From: Mycobacterium sp. ITM-2016-00318
GTDB taxonomy: Bacteria; Actinomycetota; Actinomycetes; Mycobacteriales; Mycobacteriaceae
Length of the DNA: 64,000 nucleotides
Assembly: GCF_002968285.2 (NCBI RefSeq)
Contig: NZ_CP134400.1
Coordinates: 2,604,001 to 2,668,000, forward strand
Direction of reading: 5' to 3'
Shown: positions 1 through 9,357 of the stretch, in pieces
Layout: every line of letters starts with the position of its first letter
Numbering within the stretch: position 1 is the stretch's first letter
Translations under genes and position numbers: made by a program
The notes under the pieces: model-generated
Database searches by the model: none
What the model was told of the DNA's origin: nothing
What the model saw: only the letters and a program-made list of their open reading frames with translations

Positions 1-1
1 G

Positions 2-718
2 GAGCTCAGCTGCATTGCGACAGTGAGCCATCCGTCGGAAACCCGGTTGGGCACGGTGGGCAAGCTGGTGCCGGGCATGGAGGGCCGGATCGCCGACGAC
101 GGGGAGTTTTTGGTGCGCGGGCCGCTGGTGATGAAGGGCTATCGCAAAGAGCCGAAGAAGACCGCGGAGGCCGTCGACGAGGACGGGTGGCTGCACACCG
201 GCGACATCATGGAGGCGGACGAGGACGGCTACCTGAGGATCGTCGACCGCAAGAAGGAGCTGATCATCAACGCGGCGGGAAAGAACATGTCGCCCGCCAA
301 CATCGAGAACACGATCAAGGCATCGTGCCCGCTGATCGGGGTGATCCTCGCGGTCGGCGACGCGCGCCCGTACAACACCGCCCTGATCGTTCTCGACGCC
401 GAATCGGCGGCGCCTTGCGCGGCGCAGCGCGGGCTGGCCGATGATTCGCCGGAGACCCTTGCCGCGCATCCGGAGGTGATCAAGGAAATCGCGGCCGGTG
501 TTGCCGAAGGCAATACCAAGCTGGCGAAGGTCGAGCAGATCAAGCGGTTCCGGGTGCTGCCGACGTTCTGGGAGCCCGGCGGCGACGAGATCACGTTGAC
601 GATGAAGCTCAAGCGCAAGCCGGTCCACGAGAAGTACCGCGCCGAGATCGACGAGCTCTACGCCGCAGACGTCGCCGATGCGGTTCACGAGCCGAAGGCA
701 ACGAGCCCAGCGCAATGA
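2..718 (+). CDS. Long-chain fatty-acid-CoA ligase (FadD), C-terminal part
   Basis: The frame is open from base 2, so the gene begins before the window. About 238 residues of an AMP-forming acyl-CoA synthetase are present. Visible are the GDI hinge region, the YLRIVDRKKELI core motif of the adenylate-forming family, and a C-terminal lysine-rich stretch (LTMKLKRKP) that holds the catalytic Lys of these enzymes. Such enzymes activate fatty acids to acyl-AMP and then acyl-CoA in the cytoplasm. It resembles the FadD11/FadD15 type from memory, but the missing N-terminal half prevents a firm paralog name. The stop overlaps the next start (ATGA), so the two genes are probably cotranscribed. Confidence 0.85.
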   Translation, partial: ELSCIATVSHPSETRLGTVGKLVPGMEGRIADDGEFLVRGPLVMKGYRKEPKKTAEAVDEDGWLHTGDIMEADEDGYLRIVDRKKELIINAAGKNMSPANIENTIKASCPLIGVILAVGDARPYNTALIVLDAESAAPCAAQRGLADDSPETLAAHPEVIKEIAAGVAEGNTKLAKVEQIKRFRVLPTFWEPGGDEITLTMKLKRKPVHEKYRAEIDELYAADVADAVHEPKATSPAQ

Positions 719-1116
719 CGTCGCGTCACGTCAGTGTGTGGGTCGAGGCGGCGCCGGACGTCGTGTACGCCATCGCCGCCGACCCGGCGCAGCTGCCCCG
801 ATGGGCGTCCGGACTGGCGCAGGGGGCGCTGCGGCAGACCGCGGACGGTTGGGTCGCCGATTCGCCGATGGGTGAGGTCGTCATCGAGTTCGCGCCGGCC
901 AACGAGTTCGGGGTGCTCGACCACGTCGTGCGGATGCCGTCGGGTGAGGCCGTCTACAACCCCATGCGAGTGCTGCCTGCGGGGGAGAATGAGCCGCGCT
1001 GCGAGGTGGTGTTCACCGTGCGACAGCGTGCGGGCATGACCGACGAGGAGTTCGACAGGGACGCGGCGACGGTGGCCGCCGACTTGAACCGGCTGCGACA
1101 GCTCGCGGAGAGCTAG
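715..1116 (+). CDS. SRPBCC (polyketide cyclase/START-like) family protein
   Basis: 133 residues. The N-terminus (SVWVEAAPDVVYAIAADP) is the usual first strand and helix of the SRPBCC ligand-binding fold, followed by W/G-rich strands and a final amphipathic helix. Length and pattern fit the single-domain family. The ATG overlaps the stop of the upstream acyl-CoA ligase gene, suggesting translational coupling. The ligand is unknown; a role in lipid handling would be inference from the neighbour only. Its stop codon shares a CTAG with the convergent small membrane gene. Confidence 0.7.
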   Translation: MTSRHVSVWVEAAPDVVYAIAADPAQLPRWASGLAQGALRQTADGWVADSPMGEVVIEFAPANEFGVLDHVVRMPSGEAVYNPMRVLPAGENEPRCEVVFTVRQRAGMTDEEFDRDAATVAADLNRLRQLAES

Positions 1117-1307
1117 CGCCGCGAAGCGGCGACGCGCAGGCCGAGTCCCACGGCGGTGGCGGATGCGGCCGCGGTCAGCACGGCAGGCGCAGCGGCGCCT
1201 GTCACGACGCCGACCAGGACGAGCACGACAGCGCCGACCAGCAGTGCGGCCAGCTTGTACATCGGCCAGGGCACTCCGGCGATCAGCACTTCGTCGCGGA
1301 CGGTCAT
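1113..1307 (-). CDS. Small membrane protein, unknown function
   Basis: 64 residues with two hydrophobic segments (about 15-36 and 38-58) and a basic C-terminus (ASRR). I place the start at the ATG at 1307, because a TATCGT -10 box lies 6 nt before it and a longer upstream reading has no sensible N-terminus. The gene is convergent with the SRPBCC gene and the two stops share CTAG. I do not recognise a family. It may be an inner-membrane accessory protein. Confidence 0.55.
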   Translation of the reverse strand: MTVRDEVLIAGVPWPMYKLAALLVGAVVLVLVGVVTGAAAPAVLTAAASATAVGLGLRVAASRR

Positions 1308-1313
1308 AGTTTC

Positions 1314-1319
1314 ACGATA
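1314..1319 (-). promoter_or_regulatory. -10 box, leaderless promoter of small membrane gene
   Basis: Reads TATCGT on the minus strand, 6 nt before the ATG at 1307. This is the TAnnnT-6/7-start arrangement of mycobacterial leaderless transcripts. Confidence 0.45.
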
Positions 1320-1384
1320 GCTCGTAAGGCATATTTCGGCTACCCGAAACGCCGGATCAGGCCAGGCGGTTTGGCTAGCCCGCC

Positions 1385-1390
1385 TAAGCT
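1385..1390 (+). promoter_or_regulatory. -10 box, leaderless promoter
   Basis: TAAGCT, then 6 nt (GGCGGC), then the ATG at 1397. No Shine-Dalgarno sequence is visible, so a leaderless transcript is likely. Confidence 0.5.
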
Positions 1391-1396
1391 GGCGGC

Positions 1397-1831
1397 ATGC
1401 CGCTTTCCGCAGAATATGAGCCGAGCGCATCCGAATGGGTGCGCGACCACGTCGACAAGATCGAGCAGTCGGGCGGCTCGGATTCCGAACTTAACGGCAA
1501 GCCTGTCGTCGTGCTGAACACCATCGGCGCCAAGAGCGGCAAGCTCCGCAAGACACCGCTGATGCGAGTCGAGCACAACGGCGAATACGCTGTGGTCGCG
1601 TCGCTGGGCGGCGCTCCGAAGAATCCGGTCTGGTACTACAACGTCAAGCGAAATCCGCGAGTCGAGCTGCAGGACGGCGACACCACCGGCGACTACGACG
1701 CCCGCGAGGTTTTCGGCGACGAAAAGGCAACCTGGTGGGACCGGGCCGTGGCGGCCTGGCCGGACTACGCCGACTACCAGAAGAAGACCGACCGCGAGAT
1801 CCCGGTCTTCGTGCTGACACCGGTCGGCTGA
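1397..1831 (+). CDS. Nitroreductase/deazaflavin (F420)-dependent family protein, Ddn-like
   Basis: 144 residues of the FDOR-A (DUF385) family. The core [19 protein letters not shown] and the [16 protein letters not shown] segment are the usual F420-binding split-barrel motifs; the basic residues of the first contact the cofactor phosphates in Ddn. It sits next to ilvA, like Rv1558 of M. tuberculosis, and is about the same length. Family members reduce quinones or nitro compounds with F420H2; the substrate here is unknown. The start is supported by the -10 box 6 nt upstream. Confidence 0.8.
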   Translation: MPLSAEYEPSASEWVRDHVDKIEQSGGSDSELNGKPVVVLNTIGAKSGKLRKTPLMRVEHNGEYAVVASLGGAPKNPVWYYNVKRNPRVELQDGDTTGDYDAREVFGDEKATWWDRAVAAWPDYADYQKKTDREIPVFVLTPVG

Positions 1832-1874
1832 ATTCAGTTTTGGCGGGGAAACCCCCAAGTGGCACCATTGATCG

Positions 1875-3158
1875 GTGCCCGTGCAAGTGAGTCAGAGCCC
1901 CCGTACGTCGCCGCCGGTGTCCGCGGCCGACATCGATGCGGCCGCTCAGCGAATCTCCGACGTGGTGACCCGCACCCCGCTGCAGTGCAGCGAACGGCTC
2001 TCCGAGGCCGTCGGCGCAACGGTGTACCTCAAGCGGGAGGACCTCCAGGCGGTCCGCTCCTACAAGCTGCGCGGAGCCACCAACCTGCTGAGGCAACTCT
2101 CGCAGGACGAGATCGCCGCCGGGGTGGTGTGTTCGTCCGCGGGTAATCACGCCCAGGGCTTCGCGATGGCGTGCCGGTCGATGGGCATCCGCGGCCGGGT
2201 GTATGTGCCCGCCAAGACGCCGAAACAGAAGCGCGACCGCATCCGCTATCACGGTCGTGAGTTCATCGAGCTGATCGCCATCGGCAAGACCTACGACGAG
2301 GCGGCGGCCGCCGCGCTCGACGACGTGGCGCGCACGGGGGCGACTTTGGTGCCGCCGTATGACGATCCCCGCACGATCGCCGGCCAGGGCACCATCGCCG
2401 TCGAGCTTCTCGATCAGCTCGAGGGCGAGCCCGACCTGGTGATCGTGCCGGTCGGGGGTGGCGGCTGCATCTCGGGCATCACCACATACCTCACCGAGCG
2501 CGCTACCCGCACGTCGATTCTGGGCGTCGAGCCTGCCGGCGCAGCGGCGATGATCGCCGCACTCGCCGAGGGCCATCCCGTCACGCTCGAGCATGTGGAC
2601 CAGTTCGTCGACGGCGCCGCGGTCAGCCGGGCAGGCGAGCTGACCTACGCGACGTTGGCCGCTGCCGGCGACATGGTGTCGCTGACGTCGGTGGACGAGG
2701 GCGCGGTGTGCACGGCCATGCTGGATCTGTACCAGAACGAGGGCATCATCGCCGAGCCCGCCGGTGCGCTGTCGGTGGCCGCGCTGCTGGAGGCCGACAT
2801 CACGCCTGGGTCGACTGTCGTCTGCCTGATCTCGGGCGGAAACAACGATGTGTCACGGTACGGCGAGATCCTCGAGCGGTCGCTGGTGCACCTCGGGCTC
2901 AAGCACTACTTCCTCGTCGACTTCCCGCAGGAGCCGGGTGCGCTGCGCCGGTTCCTCGACACCGTGCTCGGCCCGAACGACGACATCACGCTGTTCGAGT
3001 ACGTCAAGCGCAACAACCGGGACACCGGCGAGGCCCTCGTCGGTGTCGAGCTCGGCTCGGCCGCCGACCTCGACGGCCTGCTGGAACGGATGAAGGCGTC
3101 CGACATCCACGTCGAGACCTTGGAGCCGGGCTCGCCGGCCTACCGCTACCTGCTCTAG
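1875..3158 (+). CDS. ilvA: Threonine ammonia-lyase (threonine dehydratase)
   Basis: 427 residues. PLP enzyme converting L-threonine to 2-oxobutyrate and ammonia, the first committed step of isoleucine synthesis. The PLP lysine is in SYKLRGA (about K64), the phosphate loop is VGGGGCISG (about 190-198), and a C-terminal ACT-like regulatory domain starts near residue 335 (HYFLVDFPQEPGALRRFL). One such domain fits the short actinobacterial IlvA, which is feedback-inhibited by isoleucine. The GTG at 1875 is used; GTG codons at 1881 and 1887 are possible alternatives. It is convergent with treZ, and the two stop codons share CTAG. Confidence 0.93.
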   Translation: MPVQVSQSPRTSPPVSAADIDAAAQRISDVVTRTPLQCSERLSEAVGATVYLKREDLQAVRSYKLRGATNLLRQLSQDEIAAGVVCSSAGNHAQGFAMACRSMGIRGRVYVPAKTPKQKRDRIRYHGREFIELIAIGKTYDEAAAAALDDVARTGATLVPPYDDPRTIAGQGTIAVELLDQLEGEPDLVIVPVGGGGCISGITTYLTERATRTSILGVEPAGAAAMIAALAEGHPVTLEHVDQFVDGAAVSRAGELTYATLAAAGDMVSLTSVDEGAVCTAMLDLYQNEGIIAEPAGALSVAALLEADITPGSTVVCLISGGNNDVSRYGEILERSLVHLGLKHYFLVDFPQEPGALRRFLDTVLGPNDDITLFEYVKRNNRDTGEALVGVELGSAADLDGLLERMKASDIHVETLEPGSPAYRYLL

Positions 3159-4903
3159 GCGGCCGGGGATACCGGTGACGACCCGGTCCGCAGCACCGCG
3201 AATGAATGCCCGTCCAGTCGGGTGGCGTCAGCGTTCGCGGTCGGTTCCCCCCATGCCAGCACGACCTCACCGGACACCGGCACCGTCACCTCGTCGGCGT
3301 TCATATTGCACGCGATCGCCAGTGACCCGCGGTGCATCACGAGCCATCGCTTGTCCTCGTCGAAGTCGATCTTCAGATTGTCCAACCACGGATCGGCCAT
3401 GTCCGGTTCGTCGCGCCGCAGCGCCAGCAGGCCGTGGTAGACGCGTCGCAACCGGCCGTGATCGCCGTCGTCGACCTCGTGCCAATTGAGCTTCGAGCGA
3501 AGGAACGTCTCCGGGTCCTGTGGGTCGGGGATTTCGTCGGCGTCCCAACCGTGTTCGGCGAACTCCCGTTTGCGGCCCTCGGCGGTGGCTCGCGCCAACT
3601 CGGGTTCGGGATGGCTGCTGAAGAACTGGAACGGGCTGGACGAGCCCCACTCCTCACCCATGAAAAGCATTGCCGTATAGGGTGAACCGAGCGCGAGAGC
3701 GGCCTTGACCGCTAGCTGACCCGGCGTCAGGTTCTGCGAAGGCCGGTCACCGACGGCTCGGTTGCCGACCTGGTCGTGGGTGAGCGTGTACGCCAGCAGT
3801 CTGGTCGCGGGGATCATGGCGGTGTTCAGCGGCCGCCCGTGCCTCCTGTGCCGGAACGACGAGTACGTGCCCGCATGGAAATAGCCCTGCTTGAGCGTTT
3901 GTGCCAGCGTCTCGAGCGAACCGAAATCGCTGTAATAGCCCTGCCGTTCGCCGGAAACCGCCGCGTGGATCGCGTGATGGATGTCGTCGTCCCACTGCGC
4001 GGTCATTCCGTATCCGCCACGGTCGCGGGGAGTGATCAGGCGCGGGTCGTTCTTGTCGCTTTCGGCGATCAGCGACAGCGGCCTCCCCAGTTCTGCTGCC
4101 AGCGCGTCGGTGTCTGCGGACAGTTCCTCGAGGATGTGCAGCGCAGTCGTATCGACCAGCGCGTGCACGGCGTCCAGACGTAGCCCGTCGGCGTGGAATT
4201 CGCGCATCCAGCGCAGCGCGCAGTCGATGATGTAGCGGCGCACCTCGTCGGCGTCAGCGTCTGCGATGTTGATCGACTCGCCCCACGGGTTGCTGCCGGT
4301 CGACAGGTACTGCCCGAACCTCGGCAGGTAGTTGCCGGACGGCCCGAGATGGTTGAACACCGCGTCGATCAGCACGCCGAGCCCGCGGTTGTGGCATGCG
4401 TCGATGAGCCGGACCAGCCCGTCCGGCCCGCCGTACGGCTCGTGAACGGCGTACCAGAGCACTCCGTCGTAGCCCCAGCCGTGTGTGCCGCCGAAGGCGT
4501 TGACCGGCATGAGCTCGACGAAGTCGATACCGAGATCAACCAGGTAGTCGAGTTTTTCGATGGCCGAGTCGAAAGTGCCCCCCTGGGTGAAGGTGCCGAC
4601 ATGGAGTTCGTAGATCGCCCGGCCTTCGATCGAGCGACCCCGCCACTCGGGGTCGGTCCATGCGTCGGGAGCCGGCTGCCACAGCTGCGAGCGTTCGTGC
4701 ACGCCGTCGGGCTGTCGCGGCGACCGCGGATCGGGAAGAACTGTGGAGTCGTCGTCGAGCACGAAGCCGTACCGGGCGTCGATGGGTGCGTCGACGTCGG
4801 CACGCCACCAGTCGTCGTCGGTGCGCGTCATCGGGTACAGGGTGCCCTCGACGTCGAGTTGCACGTTGTGCGGCCGCGGCGCCCATACCGAGAATTCAGT
4901 CAT
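3155..4903 (-). CDS. treZ: Malto-oligosyltrehalose trehalohydrolase
   Basis: 582 residues, GH13 family. It hydrolyses the terminal maltooligosyl-trehalose made by TreY and releases free trehalose. There is an N-terminal beta-sandwich (FSVWAPRPHNVQLDVEG), then a TIM barrel with the conserved regions VLIDAVFNHLGPSG, LRLDAVHALVD (catalytic Asp), LIAESDKND (catalytic Glu) and THDQVGNRAVGDR. The ATG at 4903 starts the beta-sandwich directly; upstream in-frame codons lie inside treY. The start overlaps the 3' end of treY by 8 nt, so treX-treY-treZ form one coupled operon. Its stop shares CTAG with ilvA. Confidence 0.95.
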   Translation of the reverse strand: MTEFSVWAPRPHNVQLDVEGTLYPMTRTDDDWWRADVDAPIDARYGFVLDDDSTVLPDPRSPRQPDGVHERSQLWQPAPDAWTDPEWRGRSIEGRAIYELHVGTFTQGGTFDSAIEKLDYLVDLGIDFVELMPVNAFGGTHGWGYDGVLWYAVHEPYGGPDGLVRLIDACHNRGLGVLIDAVFNHLGPSGNYLPRFGQYLSTGSNPWGESINIADADADEVRRYIIDCALRWMREFHADGLRLDAVHALVDTTALHILEELSADTDALAAELGRPLSLIAESDKNDPRLITPRDRGGYGMTAQWDDDIHHAIHAAVSGERQGYYSDFGSLETLAQTLKQGYFHAGTYSSFRHRRHGRPLNTAMIPATRLLAYTLTHDQVGNRAVGDRPSQNLTPGQLAVKAALALGSPYTAMLFMGEEWGSSSPFQFFSSHPEPELARATAEGRKREFAEHGWDADEIPDPQDPETFLRSKLNWHEVDDGDHGRLRRVYHGLLALRRDEPDMADPWLDNLKIDFDEDKRWLVMHRGSLAIACNMNADEVTVPVSGEVVLAWGEPTANADATRLDGHSFAVLRTGSSPVSPAA

Positions 4904-7181
4904 CGACCCGCTCCAGCAGGGCGACGGGCAGCTCAGCGAACAGCTCGGCCGAAAGGACTTTCCCGCGCAACCGCCCATCACTCAACCGGTTTCGCCACGT
5001 GCCCTCGGGAAGCGTCAGCGACGTGTCGCCCCAACCGGTTTCGGCCAGCCGGACGGAATGCCGGGTCACGGCGGTCACCACATCGGATCCGCGTGCGAAC
5101 GCCACCACGTGAGCCCTCGCATCGCTATCGGCGACCAGAGGGCGGTACTCGGCGCCGACGAACACGTCCGGCCTGTCCCGACGTAGCCGCAGTGCGGCCG
5201 CCACCACGCGAATCTTGGCATCGCCGCGGGCCGAAAGTGCTTCCCGGCGCGCGGCGAAGTCGACCGGTCTGCGGTTGTCGGGATCAACGAGGCTGTCATC
5301 CCACAGCTCGGTGCCCTGGTACACATCGGGAATACCGGGTGCGGTCAGCTGGATCAGTTTCTGGCCGAGGCTGTCGCTGCGGACATGCTCGTCGAGCCGG
5401 GCCACCGTCGTCGTCAGCTCCGTTGCGATCGGGCCGTCGATGATGTCGTCGATCCAGGTGTGCACCTTGTGCTCGAAGTCGGTGTTCGGTTCGTTCCAGT
5501 TGGTGTGGACGGCGGCTTCCCGGATCGCCTTCTCGGCATACGCGTGCAGGCGAGTGCGCAGGTCGTCGGTCACTGTCCCGTCAGCCGGCCAGACGCCGAA
5601 AATGTTCTGCCACAGGAACAGGCCGGTCATCGGGTCCGGCGACGGGATGCGTTGCTCCCATGCGCCGACGAACTGCGCCCACAGCGATGGCACCTGTGAC
5701 AGGACACCGATTCGCGCCCGCACGTCCTCGCCGCGTTTGGTGTCGTGGGTGCTGAGCGCCGTCATCGCCTGCGGCCACAGCGCACCGCGCGTCGTGGCGC
5801 GCTGGTGGAACTCGGCCACGCTGACTCCGAAGCGGTCGGGTTCACCGCCGACTTCGTTCAGCGATACCAGCCGCGGGTCGCGGTAGAACAGGCAGTCCTC
5901 CATCGACTTCGCCGTCGCCGCTCCGCACAGCTGCTGCAGGCGCACAGCTGCCTCGCCGCTGTCACCGACCGCCGCCGAGAGCACCGCGAGGGCATCGGCC
6001 AGATCCGGTCGGGCTTCGGCGGTTTCGGCCAGCGCAATCGCCAGCACGGACGCCAGGCTCAGATAGTCCGACCGGTACACGCCGATGTGGCTCAACAGCT
6101 CGGCGACCGCCTCGCCCAACTGCGGATGCGGGTGGCCGGTGGCGGCCACGATGGTGCGGCACAGCCGCTGCTGTTCGCTGTGCAGGGTGTCGGTCACCGC
6201 GCTGGCCTTCAGGGAGCGGGCCAGCCGGGGCATCTCGTCGTAGGATGCGCCGGTCGAATCGACAAGGGCGGTGAGTGGCTCCTCACCCGTCGGATCGACG
6301 AACACGCCGCCGATTTCGCGCAGCGCGTCGTAACCGGTCGTGCCCGCGACGGGCAGGCACGGGTCGAGGGGCTCGTCGACGGCGAGGATCTTCTCGATCA
6401 CGATCCACGCCCGCGGCCCGGTGATCTCGCGCAGCCAGCGCAGATAGCCCGTCGGGTCGGCGAGGCCGTCGGGATGATCGATGCGGACGCCGTCGACGAG
6501 GTCCTCGTCGAACCAGCGCTTCACCTCGACGTGCGTGGCATCGAATACCGCGCGATCCTCCTGGCGGAGTCCGGCAAGCGACGTGATCGAAAAGAATCGC
6601 CGGTAGCCGCAGACTCCGTTGCGCCACCCGATCAGCTGGTAGTGCTGACGGTCGTGCACCTCTCGGCCGGTGCCCGAACCCGTGCCCGGTGCGACGGGGT
6701 AGGCGAGGTCACCGAGCCGCAGCATGTCCCCGTCGACCACGAGATCGTCGACGTCGGTGTCAGAACCCAGTACCGGCAGCATGATTCGACCGTCGGCGAG
6801 CGTCCAGTCGATATCGAAGTAGGCCGAGTACACGGAGTCCCGGCCGTGGGTCAGGACGTCCCACCACCACTTGTTCTGCTGGGGGTTCTCCACGCCGACG
6901 TGATTCGGGACGATGTCGACGATCAAACCCATCCCGCGTGATTTCGCCGCCGCTGACAGGCTCGCCAGCCCCTCGGCGCCGCCCAGGTCGGCCGACACCG
7001 ACGTCGGATCGGTCACGTCGTAGCCGTGCGTCGAGCCTGCCGCCGCCGTCAGGATGGGGGACAGGTACAGATGTGACACACCGAGATCGTCGAGGTAGGG
7101 CAGGACAGCCTCGGCGTCGGCGAACGTGAAGGCGTCACCGCGCATCTGCAGTCGATACGTCGACACAACGGGAGAAGGCAT
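4896..7181 (-). CDS. treY: Malto-oligosyltrehalose synthase
   Basis: 761 residues, GH13 intramolecular transglucosidase. It isomerises the reducing-end alpha-1,4 bond of maltodextrins to alpha,alpha-1,1, giving maltooligosyl-trehalose. Typical motifs are the N-terminal STYRLQM, LSPILTAAAGSTHGYDVTDP, GLIVDIVPNHVGVENPQQN, DGVRIDHPDGLADP (catalytic Asp) and VIEKIL (catalytic Glu), with LTAPGIPDVYQGTEL near the C-terminus. It lies 3 nt after treX and overlaps treZ by 8 nt. Together with TreX and TreZ it forms the glycogen-to-trehalose route, supplying trehalose for stress protection and mycolate carriers. Confidence 0.95.
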   Translation of the reverse strand: MPSPVVSTYRLQMRGDAFTFADAEAVLPYLDDLGVSHLYLSPILTAAAGSTHGYDVTDPTSVSADLGGAEGLASLSAAAKSRGMGLIVDIVPNHVGVENPQQNKWWWDVLTHGRDSVYSAYFDIDWTLADGRIMLPVLGSDTDVDDLVVDGDMLRLGDLAYPVAPGTGSGTGREVHDRQHYQLIGWRNGVCGYRRFFSITSLAGLRQEDRAVFDATHVEVKRWFDEDLVDGVRIDHPDGLADPTGYLRWLREITGPRAWIVIEKILAVDEPLDPCLPVAGTTGYDALREIGGVFVDPTGEEPLTALVDSTGASYDEMPRLARSLKASAVTDTLHSEQQRLCRTIVAATGHPHPQLGEAVAELLSHIGVYRSDYLSLASVLAIALAETAEARPDLADALAVLSAAVGDSGEAAVRLQQLCGAATAKSMEDCLFYRDPRLVSLNEVGGEPDRFGVSVAEFHQRATTRGALWPQAMTALSTHDTKRGEDVRARIGVLSQVPSLWAQFVGAWEQRIPSPDPMTGLFLWQNIFGVWPADGTVTDDLRTRLHAYAEKAIREAAVHTNWNEPNTDFEHKVHTWIDDIIDGPIATELTTTVARLDEHVRSDSLGQKLIQLTAPGIPDVYQGTELWDDSLVDPDNRRPVDFAARREALSARGDAKIRVVAAALRLRRDRPDVFVGAEYRPLVADSDARAHVVAFARGSDVVTAVTRHSVRLAETGWGDTSLTLPEGTWRNRLSDGRLRGKVLSAELFAELPVALLERVDD

Positions 7182-7184
7182 GTG

Positions 7185-9317
7185 TCAGGCGGTCTTACGC
7201 AGCACGAGCAGCGAACGCGGCTGCAAGGAGATCTTCTCGCCTGCGGCGACGACGAAGTCGGAGTCGCCCTTGGCGTCGGCGGTGTCCAGATCCGCGGTCC
7301 ACTCGTCGGCGTAGTCGCCGTGCGGAGCAACGAAGTCCTGCTCGTGGTCGTTTGCGTTGAAGCACAACAGAAACGAGTCGTCGACAACGCGTTCACCGCG
7401 TTCGTCGGGCGTCGGAATGGCGTCGCCGTTGAGGAACACCGCCACGCACTTGCCAAGGCCGGTACCCCAGTCTTCCGGTGTCATCTCGGTGCCCGCCGGA
7501 GTCAGCCACGCGATGTCGCGGGCCTGGTCGCCGCTGCGAATCGGCTTACCCTCGAAGAAGCGGCGGCGGCGGAACACCGGGTGTTTCTTTCGCAGCTCGC
7601 TGACCTTGCGGGTGAAGGTCAACTGGTCGGCGTTGGTCTCGCACATCGACCAGTCCATCCAGCTCAGTTCGGAGTCCTGGCAATAGACGTTGTTGTTGCC
7701 CTTCTGGGTGCGCCCGATCTCGTCGCCGTGCGACAGCATCGGGGTGCCCTGGGACAACATGAGCGTCCCCATGATGTTGCGCATCTGCCTGGCGCGCAGC
7801 GCCAGGATGTCCGGGTCGTCGGTCGGACCCTCGACACCGCAGTTCCACGACCGGTTGTGGCTCTCGCCGTCGCGGTTGTCCTCGCCGTTGTCCTCGTTGT
7901 GTTTCTCGTTGTAGGACACCAGGTCGTTCAGCGGGAACCCGTCATGGCACGTCACGAAGTTGATGCTCGCGCTGGGCCGCCGGCCGGTGGCCTCATAGAG
8001 GTCCGACGAGCCGGTCAGCCGTGAAGCGAATTCACCGAGGGTCGCGGGTTCGCCCCGCCAGTAATCACGCACAGTGTCGCGATACTTCCCGTTCCACTCG
8101 GTCCACAAACCTGGAAAATTGCCGACTTGATAGCCGCCCTCGCCGACGTCCCACGGCTCCGCGATCAACTTCACCTGACTGATCACGGGATCCTGCTGGA
8201 CCAGGTCGAAGAACGCTGAGAGTCGGTCGACCTCGTAGAACTCGCGGGCCAGCGCAGAAGCCAGGTCGAACCGGAAACCGTCAACGTGCATGTCGAGCAC
8301 CCAGTACCGAAGCGAGTCCATGATCAGCTGCAGGGTGTGCGGATGCCGGGGGTTGAGGCTGTTACCGGTGCCGGTGAAGTCGCGGTACAGCCGCAGATCG
8401 TCGTCCATCAGCCGGTAATAAGCGGCGTTGTCGATGCCGCGGAAGTTGATCGACGGCCCGAGGTGGTTTCCCTCGGCCGTGTGGTTGTAGACCACATCGA
8501 GAATCACCTCGATCCCCGCCTCGTGGAACGTGCGCACCATGGCCTTGAATTCGGCGACGGCACCACCGGCGTGCCTGCTGGACGCGTACTGGTAGTGCGG
8601 TGCCAGGAAGCCGAACGTGTTGTAGCCCCAGTAATTTCGCAGCCCCAGGTCGATGAGTCGGTGATCGTGCATGAATTGGTGTACGGGCATCAGCTCGATC
8701 GCGGTGACGTTGAGCGACTTGAGATGGTCGATGACGGCGGGGTGCGCCAACCCCGCGTAGGTGCCGCGCTGCTCCTCGGGGATGGCGGGATGGGTCTGGG
8801 TGAGCCCTTTGACGTGCGCCTCGTAGATGACGGTCTCGTGATAGGGCGTGCGCGGTGCGCGATCGGACGCCCAGTCGAAGTACGGGTTGATGACGACGCT
8901 GGTCATGGTATGGCCGAGCGAGTCGATCCGCGGCGGCGTACCACCCGACGCGAGATCGTCGGCTTCGAGGTCGTAGGAGTACAGCGCCTGGGTGAAGTCG
9001 AAGTCACCGTAGAACGATTTTCCGTACGGGTCGAGCAGCAGCTTGCTCGAATCGCATCGATGCCCCGACGCCGGATCCCACGGTCCGTGAACGCGGAAGC
9101 CGTAGCGCTGTCCCGGTGTCACCGTCGGCAGGTAGGCATGCCAGACGTAGCCGTCCACCTCCTCGAGGTCGACCCGCTCCTCGGTGCCGTCCTTGGCGAT
9201 CAGGCAGAGCTCGACCCGCTCGGCGACCTCGGAGAACAGCGAGAAGTTGGTCCCTGCGCCGTCGTAGGTGGCGCCGAGCGGATACGGAGTACCGGGCCAC
9301 ACCGTCTTCGAGGACAT
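7185..9317 (-). CDS. treX: Glycogen debranching enzyme (isoamylase type)
   Basis: 710 residues, GH13. It cleaves alpha-1,6 branches of glycogen to give linear maltodextrins for TreY. There is an N-terminal CBM48-like part (WPGTPYPLGATYDGAGTNFS), then the barrel motifs VVYNHTAEGNHLGP, DGFRFDLASALAR (catalytic Asp) and KLIAEPWDVGEGGYQVGNFP (catalytic Glu), with DGFPLNDLVSYNEKHN near residue 460. Two ATGs are adjacent (9320 and 9317). I choose the second because a TAAGGT -10 box lies exactly 6 nt before it, which would make the first ATG part of the promoter spacer. It is first in the treX-treY-treZ operon. Confidence 0.94.
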   Translation of the reverse strand: MSSKTVWPGTPYPLGATYDGAGTNFSLFSEVAERVELCLIAKDGTEERVDLEEVDGYVWHAYLPTVTPGQRYGFRVHGPWDPASGHRCDSSKLLLDPYGKSFYGDFDFTQALYSYDLEADDLASGGTPPRIDSLGHTMTSVVINPYFDWASDRAPRTPYHETVIYEAHVKGLTQTHPAIPEEQRGTYAGLAHPAVIDHLKSLNVTAIELMPVHQFMHDHRLIDLGLRNYWGYNTFGFLAPHYQYASSRHAGGAVAEFKAMVRTFHEAGIEVILDVVYNHTAEGNHLGPSINFRGIDNAAYYRLMDDDLRLYRDFTGTGNSLNPRHPHTLQLIMDSLRYWVLDMHVDGFRFDLASALAREFYEVDRLSAFFDLVQQDPVISQVKLIAEPWDVGEGGYQVGNFPGLWTEWNGKYRDTVRDYWRGEPATLGEFASRLTGSSDLYEATGRRPSASINFVTCHDGFPLNDLVSYNEKHNEDNGEDNRDGESHNRSWNCGVEGPTDDPDILALRARQMRNIMGTLMLSQGTPMLSHGDEIGRTQKGNNNVYCQDSELSWMDWSMCETNADQLTFTRKVSELRKKHPVFRRRRFFEGKPIRSGDQARDIAWLTPAGTEMTPEDWGTGLGKCVAVFLNGDAIPTPDERGERVVDDSFLLCFNANDHEQDFVAPHGDYADEWTADLDTADAKGDSDFVVAAGEKISLQPRSLLVLRKTA

Positions 9318-9323
9318 CATCCG

Positions 9324-9329
9324 ACCTTA
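9324..9329 (-). promoter_or_regulatory. -10 box, leaderless promoter of treXYZ
   Basis: TAAGGT on the minus strand, 6 nt before the second ATG (9317) of treX. It would drive the whole trehalose operon. Confidence 0.45.
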
Positions 9330-9357
9330 TCGGCGGCTGAGGCCGGACGCCCGGTAG

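Noticed and set aside
5745..6941. 398-aa plus-strand frame inside treY
   Set aside because: Antisense to a complete, well-conserved treY; composition is typical of GC-driven shadow frames.
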